DNA from: Amaurobius ferox
Taxonomy: Eukaryota > Arthropoda > Arachnida > Araneae > Amaurobiidae
Direction: 5' to 3'
Assembly: GCA_951213105.1 (NCBI GenBank)
Contig: OX578135.1
Span: 162,533,250 to 162,597,249 of the forward strand
Length of the DNA stretch: 64,000 nucleotides
The notes under the pieces are model-generated. The model searched no databases. It worked only from the letters and a program-made list of their open reading frames with translations, and was not told the DNA's origin. Numbering within the stretch: the first letter of the stretch is position 1; every line of letters begins with the position of its first letter. A program made the position numbers and the translations under genes. Shown in pieces: positions 15,201-27,200 of this stretch.

Positions 15201-18200
15201 GAGACTCAACTGTATATCACTTTTACAGCATATATAATGAAAATGATTAGTAATCTTACCCAAAGTTTGTTTCACTATCTTATTAGTACATATTTATAAA
15301 ATATGGAGTTTAAATAATTTTCTGAAAAGATGTGCTAAAACTGTGTAATTTGACCAGATGAATTTATTTGGCATAGTTAATAATTTGAATTTCATTTAAA
15401 TCATTAATCGCCAATGCAGCACTGGTGCGACAGAGCAATTTCCTTTTATATCATTATTTATATATTATATCCTTTTATGTATTATTTCCTTTTACAGAGC
15501 AATTTCCTTTTATCAGACCACAGTGTCTTCCCCGCGATGCGTGGAAAATGTGCATATCGGACCAAAGTGATGTATTCGTTACAAAAAGTTGAAACGTTTT
15601 ATTTGAATTTTTAAATGGTACTAGATGGTGTTACTTTGATGGCGTTGTACTAGATGGCATTTACTTTTAAAAATCACAAAGGCCAGATGCTAGAGATGTT
15701 GACCTTCAGAAAAGTGGCATTAGTTTTGGTTTATTTCTATGTGTAGGTGGGTATAGGGGGAAACGTTGATGTAAACAAATCTGTATGATCACTCTTTAAA
15801 AGTACACATGAGTTTTAAAGAGCCTTTCTCTCTCGTTTATTACTTTGTTTATTTTCTCAGTTATGGGATTTGTATGGAATTATCGAATAGAGATGGGAGT
15901 TCTTGATGTTCTTATCTGCATTTTTAAAGTTGGGTTCACATATGTCAGATGTAATTTGAATTCTTATTGTCCAGTGTGTAGTGAAAGGGAGTTTTCTCTG
16001 CAATAATATTAATGGCAGAATGTCTTGGAAAATGCCAGAAAACTTCCTATTATGAATGTAAAGTGTGTGATATGGGACTTTGTGTTAATCCGTGTTTTGA
16101 GATCTTTCATACACAGCAAAAACTTTGATAATGTTGCATAAACATTATAAGTAAGGTTTGTATTGTTATTCTTAAACATTGTATATGTGTATTGTGCAAT
16201 TTTGTTTCTTTTTTTATGTAAATATAAAATTTTAATTTAGCCAATTATTCAAAAGAATAAACAATAATTTTATTGTATATTCTTAGTAATATAAAATTGA
16301 TTTTTTGTCAATACATATAAATCTCGATTTTCTACAAATTTTTTAACCAATTAGGTGTAGTAACAAAAAAAACCTGGTCCCTTATCGACACTTCTTCCCT
16401 GAAAGGCTCGAGCTGGTGGGACACTTCTTTCTACCAGTTGCGGTCTTAAACGATTATATTGATTAAACGATATTATTGATTAAACGTTTAATACAAAAAT
16501 AACCATGTTTTAAATAATTAAGCATCCTAACAGAAAATATATTAAAACATTTTATTTATATATTTATTAATATCGAAATCAATTTTTCTATAATTTTTAA
16601 AAGCATTAAATGAGATTTTTCATCATCAGTTTATATACTGATAGTATATATAAACTGAATTTTAAATAATAACTCTAAAAATTTACATAATTATCACTTT
16701 ATATCTTTTACTCTCTATCAAAAGCAGATAAATTCAAAATTTTGCTATAGTTCACATTTTTAGATATAGTAAATGAATGGTATCCAATGTCTAAAATTAT
16801 AGTTTCAACCAAGGTTGTCTGTGAAAAAAATAAATTTTGTACTAAAAATATAATTTTGTTTGATACCAGAAAATTTTTATGTTGAAACTTACTATAATTA
16901 GCTGTAATTATCTTTTCCACATGTGAAGAATGAAACTTGAAAATTCATATAGTGATTAAAATGAAAAATATTTAATTTGGCCCCCATCCTCTATTTTTTT
17001 TTATTTAACATACTTTTCTTGTTTTAAGCATTAAAATAATTGTTGATTATATTTGCAGTACAATCACTGTTATTGAGTTAACTAGGATAATAACTCTGTA
17101 TTGTGTACTAGAAGGTGTGCCCGTCATATGACGGAATTAAAAATTTGCAAAGTATTGCTTCTTATTTAGCATCATTTTTATCAATTTGGTGAAATTTTTA
17201 TCAATTTGGCGACATTTTCGTCAATATGGCAATATTTAAAAAAGTCACCCAAAAGTCACGATATCCCGACAAATTTTTCGCCAAGCATTACGGATGGGTG
17301 GCGAAACGGGTTATTTATATAGTCGTTTGTTATGTTCTTTCCAAGATATTGAATTTTCTTCAATTAGTCATCATTTTTATTGATTTAGCATCAATTTTAT
17401 CAATTTGGCAATATTTTTGTCAATTTAGCAGAATTTAAGAAAACTTGCCAAGTTGGCGATATGCCGCCAAAATTCTTCGCCATAATTTTACCAAGCGTTA
17501 CAGATGAAGAAATAGGTTATTCTTGTAGTAGATTCTTATATTCTTTCCAAGATATTGAATTTCCAATAATTAGTCATCATTTTTATGAATTTGGTGACAT
17601 TTTTGTCAATTTTACAACATTTAAAAATTCTCGCCAAATATTCCGCCAATTTCAATGCTAAAATTTCACCAAGCGTTATGGATGGAGAAATAGGTTATTC
17701 TTATAGTAGATAAATAACTAATGCCTTCCAAATACAAAACTATTACTATTAAGTATTTTCTTTTATAGTAAATTCGTATATTCTTTCAGAGATATTGAAT
17801 TTTCATCAATTAGTCGTCATTTGCATTAATTTGGCGTCAATTTTATCAACCTGCCAACATTTTTATCAATTTGGCAATATTTTTGTCAATTTGGCAACAT
17901 TTAAAAAATCTCACCAAGTTGGTGATATTCTGCCAATTTCAGCACCAAAATTTTGCCAAGTGTTATAGCAGAGAAGTAGGTTATTCTTATTCAAGCAGCA
18001 GTGAACGTGGAAAGTCAATAGGTGATTGGAAAAATTTAGTGTTTACGTGGAGGGTTATGAAAATGCTGATGGTCTGGGTTGGTATCTAAATTGAAATATT
18101 TATCTGTGATTGAAAACGTTTGGCAACATTTTGTAGCAGCGTCACCCAGGGATAGATAGATAAACAGACAGATAAATCAAGATGTTTATATGTGTGTATA

Positions 18201-21200
18201 TTGTTTGTCTTTCATTTTAAAAATAAATCACTCCAGTAACTTTAAAAATAGAGTTAAATATACAATTTATATTGTACACTTGATGAAATACATGAAACAA
18301 GGGTTTTATTTATTACAGTATCTTTCATACTATTTATTAGCACATTGAGTGAAAATCTATGCACCCATTATCCTATACGATCATTTTTTCGGAAACAAAA
18401 AGTGTCACAGGTATCAGTCGAACTTGAGATTAGTTAATCTCAAGCCATAAGCAATATAATCAATAGCTGTAGAACATATCCAGGGTCTAATAATATCTCT
18501 CCAAATTAAATGTTACCTAGCTTATGATAATTTTAAAATTAAACATATTTAATTTTTGGCAAAATATTAATTTGTGACACTTGAATGCAGCAATGTATAT
18601 AAATTGTAATTGCTTCTCACCCTGACTATGTTAACACTGGGATTATTAAAATAACCATAAGTAAAACTTTTTTGACCTTTTAAAACTTTAACTATCACAG
18701 TATGTAAATATTGTATTTTTTTTACTTTATTTGAAAGAATTATGACATGATTTATTAAAATTTACCTTAGAAATTAAAAATCTTTTAGTGTTGTTATCAA
18801 AAGTTGGGTTTTCTTTGATGGCCAGAGTTTATGTATACATGCCAAAATATATTTCACAGGAGCATTTGCCTCCAACGAAGTTCAAACTGGATTATTTTAA
18901 TCAAATGTTCATGTTGAACATTCCTCTTTTTAAAATATGTATATATCTCAGCATACTGCCGAATCCTCTTTTATTAGTAACAGAGTGAAATCAGCTTCAT
19001 AAAACAAAACTTTATCAATTCAAATTTTAAAAAGTGGGACATTTTAGCTTCCCTCAAGAGTTTATGGTTACAGTGGGATATAAATGAGAGAAAAAGTGAG
19101 ACTGTACTTCCAAAATCAGGATGTCTGGTCACCTTACATTATCCCTTTGCATGCTCTTCTATCGCTTTTATTTTCAGTATTTGTTGTTGTTGAGACCCAG
19201 ATCGTCCGACCTACCAGAAAGGTGTAAGGTAACTGTTTGGACGGCCGGGAAGTTCCACCCAATTTTGACCGGAACCCGGTGGGGGAGGCATCCACTGAGA
19301 CCGTACCCTCCATTCCCTACCACTAACCTCTCGGAAGAACTTACGGAGCCACATGTTTAGCGTAATCGTACTCCGCATGCACACGGTGGCAATTTGGGCA
19401 GTGACAGGAATCGTACCTGAGCCTACTGAGTTGCAATTCCTGTGCTCTAACCACTGGGCTACTGTGCCCCTTCAATATTTGTTATTGAGACCCAGACCAT
19501 ACGACCTACCAGAAAGGTATAAGGTAACTGTTTGGACGACCTGGAAGTGCCACCCAATTTAGACCAGAACCCAGTGGGGGAGGCATCCACAGGGACCGTA
19601 CACTCCTTCCCCTACCACCAACCTCTCGGAAGGACTTATGGACCCACATGTTTAACGTGATCATACTCCGCATGAACATGGCGGCAGTTTTTTGGCAGTG
19701 GTGAGAATCGACCCCGGGCCTATCGAGTGTAATTCCCGCGCGCTAACCACTGGGCTACTGTGCCTTCAGTATTTGTTGTTGCTGAGACCCAGACCATCCG
19801 ACCTACCAGAAAAGTGTAAGGTAACTGTTTGGATGGCCGGGAAGTTCAGTATTTGTTGTTATTGAGACTCAGACCGTCCGACCTACCAGAAAGGTATAAG
19901 GTAACTGTTTGGATAGCCGGGAAGTGCCACCCAATTTAGACCGGAACCCAGTGGGGGAGGCATCCACAGGCACCGTACCCTCCTTCCCCTACCACCAACC
20001 TCTCGGAAGGACTTACGGACTCACATGTTTAATGTGATCGTACTTCGCATGAACACTGCGGCAGTTGGAGCAGCTTGCAAATCCAGCGCGCAAACCACAC
20101 GGCTACTGCACCCGAAATGTGCCAACAGCACGCAGTGTTCCCAGGTGGTCACCCACCCAAGTACTAACCACGCCCGATGCTGCATGACTTTGGTGATCTA
20201 ACGAGAACCTGTGTTTTTAGCACAGTAAGGCCGTTGGCTTCAGTATTTGTTGTTGTTAAGACCCAGACTGCCCGACCTACCAGAAAAATGTAAGGTAACT
20301 GTTTGGACAGCCGGGAAGTGCCACCCAATTTAAACCGGAACCTAGTGGGGGGGGGGCATCCACAGGGACCATACTCTCCTTCCCCTACCACCAACCTCTC
20401 GGAAGGACTTACAGACCCACATGTTTAACGTGATCGTACTCCGCGTGAACACGGCGGCAGTTTTTGGCAGTGGCTGGAATCGAACCCGGGCCTAACGAGT
20501 GCAATTCCAGCGCGCTAACCACTGGGCTACCATGCCCGCTCAGTATTTGTTGTGTAATAGTTTTCAAAGAGATATTATAATGTATACTATTTTGATTCTA
20601 GGTTCCCAATGAAATGAATAAACTAGATGATGAAATGGATTTGTACTTGGTAGGGAGTGACACCATTTTCAGTTCAAATAAAAGCCATTCTCTCTCTTCC
20701 TCACTTCCAGTATTAGATTATCCATCTCGTAGTTTAAATGTATCATTCGAACCATTTAGTTCAAATCCAATGACTAGTCCAGGTTTGTATCTCTGTTTTA
20801 AAACTACTTTCTGCAAATATTAATTAGCTTTATATTTTTAATAGATACATTTATAAATTTCTGCTTGATTTACAATTATAGATAACATTTCTATCATTTT
20901 GGCATGCTATTGAAGAGCACATTGTTATATAATGATAGAATAGAAAATAAGACAATTTATTTTTAACTAACATTTATTTCTGATAGATATAAGATGCAGT
21001 GTCAGCCATGTTAGCTCGGGAGGGTAATCTGCAGAACCTTTCAATTCAGTTATTCTGATTGATCTGATGACAGACATAAGATAAAACGGTGGTTTTGGGA
21101 GAAGGATGAAAAGGGCAGATTATTCTAAATGATTTTGAAAGCTTAGTTAGCGAAAAGTTGCAAAATGGCAAAGAGGTTCAGTTTTTGTAAGAACATAAGC

Positions 21201-24200
21201 ATTGGATGATCACCAGTGTTTTTGTACATGGAAGTTGCTTACATTGAGGAGCTTGAATGATGAAAAAGTTTATAAAACAGCATTTTCTACAAAGAGAGTT
21301 TGATTATAGAGGTCAAAGGATATTATATATATGGCAAATGATATTTAGGAAAGAGTTGAGACTAGCCTCATAAAAAGGCATGAGGGAGTAATGCATTGCA
21401 AGTAATTATGTTTAAGATGATCATGTGGTGGTCTGAGAATAGAAATTTGGAATGAATGTTTGTGTAAAAGGGATGAGTTTTATAGGTGAGGGTAAAATTT
21501 CTGTATCAGTTATTTATTTTTTAAATGTCATTCATTCATTTCTCTCTTCAAGAAATCACAAATACTTGAATTAACAGTTATCCAGTTTATTAGCAACTTT
21601 TGTTTGTTCATTTTGCTTTTGAACAAAAACTTGAAGGAATGCTGATCAAATTTAATTAAATAAAATAAAATTTTGGGAGTGTAGTACTTTTTACCATGGT
21701 GATTGGGAAAATCAACTTTTATAGATCTTATTAAAAGTTCATAGAAAATTCAAAAATAGAATAATTAGAAAGAACTATTAAAGTGTGAAGATATCATTTT
21801 ATATACATATTAAAGATTAGAATTGTGTAAATCTTTGATTCTTTAATACGACAAAATAAAAATAAAATGGATTACTTTATTTATGCATTTTTAATTTAAT
21901 TATTTTTAATTTAGTATATTTTATTTTATCTTTTTTCAAAAATTGTTTTTATTTACCACCTTTCTCTCTGAGACTACATATAGGGCTATTTTTCTAGTTT
22001 TATAGGAAGATTTCAAAATTTATTTTTTTATTTTTTTTCATCGAAATTTAATTTTGGTTTGCAATTACTATTGCAAGATAATTACGTATTTATTATTATA
22101 AACTAAACAATTTTATTTAATATACATTTATGATGATTTGTTTGCATTATTCATATATAGATGGCACAAGTGCAACTTATATTGAATTATTAATTTAAAA
22201 TGTGAAAACTATGCTCACAATTATAGTTGATACAATTTTATATTTAGTGAATATTATGCTATATTAGTTAAATTTTATTTAACAGACACTTATTTTCGTG
22301 ATATAATTTTTTTTTCAAAGCAATTGCCAAAACTATAGCTAACTGTCAATGAATAACAGGAAAATTGCATATTCAATAAGTTAAACTGTCTAAATAGACC
22401 AAAATTGCAGGAGTATTCAATAAATTGCATCGTATAAATTAAAAGTTGAATAGGCAATACATCAACAGTCAATTTCTTGTATTGCGTACAGGAGGCTTAA
22501 GGATTATAGTATGGATTGAAAGTTTTATCTGTAACAAAGCCATTACAGTGAATGAAAATCTTGAATAGATGTTATTTTTAATCGCAATGATACATTTTGA
22601 TAATCTTGGATATATAAGTACTTGCGAATGAAATTATAAAATTTCATGAATATATTTTTAACAGGTACAAATATGATATCGCCTGGTACCACAGTATCAT
22701 CTTCTTCACCTGTTTCATCCAACATATTAAATTCAGCCTCTTATGAAATTGATAGAATTATAGCTCGGATTGAACAGGATAATAGAATTTTGGCAGAATT
22801 AGAAAAGTCTCGTGCTACTGTTGGTAAGTTTACTAATCTCTCAATGAAATGGGTAATTAATTTTGCCTTGAGCTTTTTGTTATATCAATTTGGATTTGTT
22901 ACTTTCCCTGCATAGTGTATGTATAAATTAGCAGAGGTCAGCTATCTTTTGGTACTTGTGAGTTACATCCACCATTTTGAATTTATAAAAGTTCTGTATT
23001 AGAGAACAGTAGAAAAATGATGTGTGTGATAATGGTTGGGAGCATATTTATAGAGATCTTAGAAAGAAGGTAAAGTGGGGGGGGGGGGGGGTCAACAAAG
23101 AGTTTGGTTGGTACCACTAACCAATGCTGAATAAATGCAGATTCATAGTATTTTTATAGTCAATAGGAGAAGGGTTATGCCCTCTAAAATTCCCCTTGGC
23201 TGCATAATTGCCATCAAGGACGATTAGATGAGAAAGATTCTAAAACATAGCATAAGAAACTAGATGTGAGAATTTTTCCACATTAAAATGAAGTAATAAA
23301 AGGGATGAGTTGAAAACTAATTTGGAGTATAAAAAAATTAGTAGATTTAGAAATTTATTCCTTATGAATTAACTTAAAATTCATAAAAAAAATTAATGAA
23401 TAAAAATCTAACGAAAGCAAAACATATTTTACAACCCAGTACATGTTTAAGTAATTTATTATCTAATTGATTATTTAATTAATTTAACTAATTAATTAAA
23501 CTTTGCATTATCTTGGCTGCAGAAAAATTGAAAACATGATTAGAGTCTAGAGATGTGAGTCGGAAACACCAGTTTGAATAAGCACCTAAAATTAAAATGA
23601 GAAAGAATATTGGTAACCTTATAGTTAGCAGATATGTAAAAAGGTAAAGCAATAGAATTATACAGACACAACTCTTGCAATAGTAGAACCCAATTTCAGC
23701 TTATTGAATTTATGCCTTGTCAATAATGGTGGGATTATAGCCTCTAGAAAAGGCCAAGAATTTAATATAGTCAATTTCACAATTAAGTGACTGAGAGGCA
23801 AAACATAAGTTTAAGACACTGTGAATATAAGTATAAAAGGCCAAAAATGGGATGGTTGGAATGAACATAAGAATGTAAAGAAACAGAAAAAAATTTACAA
23901 AGGTTATGAAAAAGGTTTACTGCATTTACAAAGTTTTCATTTAATGTGCTTTATTGCAGCAGTTTTTGATTATTTGAAAGTTCTATTAAGTTATTTCTAT
24001 TTTTATATGAAAATAATTTCTGCATTTTTTTATGATAATTTTTGATTTGGAAAACATTCCCATTTTAGATAACAACATCCACTGACTAGTTTCACACTTA
24101 TTATATGCTCATCAGTATGAAATAGCTGATATCTGCAATGGCAGCAAAAAGCTTGATATAAGCTACAATTTTACAAACTTCTGCAGGAACTAATAAATTC

Positions 24201-27200
24201 AGTCTGACCAAAATGAAATTTATTTCATAGTTTAAATAATCTTAAAATCAAACTAAGTTAAATGAACTTCAAATGTTTGTAATAGGAGTTTATTCAAAAA
24301 TTTTCATCTATTCTTAAAATTGTGATTTATGTAGTATAAAACAAGTTGTACCCTCACACTAGGCACAAAACTTGCTAAAAAACTGATTGCTAACTGGCTC
24401 ACAAGCCACATGCGGCTCTTTGCATAGGCGTTTGCGACTCTTCAGACTTCTGTCTCTATTTATTGTATCTGTAGAATTCGCAGCGGAATGGGCAAGCAAT
24501 TTTGATTGGATTAGAACACATGTACTAGTGGCTTACAAATAGTTTTAGTCTAAAATAAAATTTAAAATAATAATTTACTGACTATATGCCCAGAACCCTT
24601 TTCATAATTCAAGTTATTGTTGAAACAAATCTGATGTGGGCAGCACATGACTTCCTTATATAGTGCAATGAATTTACTACTTTTACAGTTAAAAAAAAAA
24701 TTTTATTCTTATAGTAGATACTTATATACTTTCCAAGACATTGAATTTTTTTCAATTAGTCATTATTTTCATTGATTTAGTGTAATTTTTATCCATTTGG
24801 CGAGATTTTCGTTAATTTGACAACATTAAAAAAGTCGCCAAGTTGGCGACATTCCGCCAAATTCGTCGCCAAAATCTCGCCAAGTGTTATGGACAGAGAA
24901 ATAAGTTATTCTTATAGCAGATAAATAACTATTGGCTTTCAAATGCAAAAGTATTACTCAAAGTATCTTTTCTCATGAATGGAACGAGCTAGATCCACAA
25001 GAATGATGTCACCCAATTTATCGCATGATATTACATATGAAAAGTGAACATATTTCTCAAGAGTTAATATATTTTTTTAATTTATGAGATTTTTTGATAA
25101 ATTTATTTAAAAAATGTCCAATATCTCGAAAACGGTTCATGCTAGCATTCTAAAGTTTATGTCAATCGTTTTCTAAGGAAAAATTACATAAGAAATGGCT
25201 ATTTGCGGAACTTTATTAAAGGTTTTGATTTTTTGATGATTTTTTCAAAATTTCACTCGAAAATTTAGGGGGGTTCTGAACATTCGATTACGTTTAAAAA
25301 CAATAGGCTTCCAGTATTCACGGATTGTGATTTTTGTACCAAATTTCATTCGAATCGCTCTATTTGTTCGTGAGGTATCATCTCCACAGACTCACTGACA
25401 CACACGTAGACATCACCTCAAAACCGTTTGATTCGTGATTAGGGATGCTTGAAATGTGCTGTCCTGTCGAAAACTTGAATTCGAATTTTCGACCCCCTCA
25501 CAATACTTTCCTTATACATTATGTATATAAGGAAAGTAACAAAATGGAAAGTGCATGAAAATTATCTGAAAAAAAATGTGTTACTTAGTTTCTAGTGAGC
25601 AGAGACAAAATACATGGCATCATAAAATGAGGAACTCTAAAAAAAGAATGAAAATAAAAAAGCTGTTTACAATAATTTAAATAAACATTAAATATCAATT
25701 CTATCATTTCAATGCATTATATATAACAGAACTTTAAACATTGCATTGAGAGAAAACAAAAATAAGTTTTAACATATGTTTAATCATATTTGATGTACAT
25801 TGCCACATGAATAAGATACAATTTAAAAGAAAACTATTGAAATGTAATAGTTTCATTATAGATCTTAAGATCTAGCCATACTTAGCTCAATATTTTTTTA
25901 TACATGGATTTTGTGCATTATTGGGCATAGCCTCTTAAATACTTGCTCCCTCAACAATGATATATAGTAAATAAGCTTTCCAACATATGTCACATGATCT
26001 GTTACTTCATTATTTAAAAATAATTTTAATTAAATACAAACTATATTACACATATCAAAACATCGAATGGCAGCATCAGTTTACTAAAATTTCTTTGACT
26101 TAACAAGATTTCCATTTTTTCCGTATTAACATCTTTTTAAGAATATAAAATTGTTAACAAATTGTTGCTTCAAAATTGTCTCTAGATGTCATATATTAAG
26201 TTTTATAAAAATACTGGTACTTTTCTTTAGGCTGCATTTAAATAGACAGACAAACAACTAATCACACTAGGTGAGTTTTCCTATTTATAGGGTAGGAATA
26301 CATTTAAAAGGGGAGCAGTGGCATACCCACTGCTCCCATCTATGGAATTTTTTTTATGATAAAGACTTTCCTGTGACTTGTATTTTTTAATTTCTTTTAA
26401 GCTTACAAAAAAAGAAATTAAGAAAAAAGGCATTTATGATCCCATTATAAATTAAAGTAAAAAAAAAATGCTTTAGGAAATAAAAATATGTGAGATTTGA
26501 GAGGTCTTACTGTATATTAAGAATTATTTGCTGCCCTACATCAGATATTTGTTTACATGTATTATAGTTTATGTATTTCATTTTCTCAGCATTATTTAGT
26601 AATATGAATAATGTACATTCTTTTGTAAACCACATGTTATTGATTATGATTATTTACCACGTCTCTTTCCTATTAAGTTAATTTCTGAATACAAACAATG
26701 AACAAACTTTGCCTTTATGAAACTAAATTCATATATCAACTAATATTTAGTGTCAAAACTGGAAAAAACATAAAATAAAGATTTAAAAATCTATAATTGA
26801 AATTAAATTTACAAATTATAGAATCTGATATTCATATTATATTTAAATATATTTACATTGAATAATTTATTATCTTATTAATTTTAATTCTGTTATTTTA
26901 CATTTTATCAGCTGACACACTGCTTTAGTTTTTAATATTTTCTTTAAAATGTTCTTTTCAGATATATTGAAGTAATGCTATCATACTTTAATTTTTTACA
27001 AATTGTCAGATTAATGAACTTTTGATTGCATTAAATTAAATTAGAGTATGCTTCAAGTGATTAAAATGCATATGCTTATTGTTAGTGTTTCGTTTTCAGG
27101 TTCCCCAGTTTCTACAGTGAATTTGGAGCGCTTAAAAGCAAAGTTTGAAGAAGACCAGAAGCAGTCTGAAGACATAACTCATCGGTCAAATATGAGTAAG

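Larger units (their letters stand above)
19173..20553 (-). repeat. array of five SINE units separated by the same 15-bp target sequence
   Basis: The sequence TTCAGTATTTGTTGT, or a close variant, recurs at 19173, 19471, 19765, 19845, 20239 and (from its second base) 20540. Between these six sites lie five minus-strand SINE units: 19188-19470, 19486-19764, 19780-19844 (3' fragment), 19860-20238 (5S-headed) and 20254-20539. The six sites behave as target-site duplications of repeated insertions at one spot, the original site apparently being preserved at the right edge. The array ends 48 bp before exon F. Confidence 0.85.

Noticed and set aside
17108..18060. CRISPR-like array
   Set aside because: The repeats are imperfect, about 200 bp, without unique spacers of constant length, and lie between Helitron ends in a eukaryotic intron.
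20119..20238. Functional 5S rRNA gene
   Set aside because: It is embedded in a SINE unit with shared target duplications, has several substitutions at normally conserved positions, and no terminator T-run follows directly at its 3' end.
19386..20539. tRNA genes on the minus strand
   Set aside because: A and B boxes are present but the heads do not continue into a plausible acceptor stem and are fused to a common body with CAA tails, so they are SINE heads.
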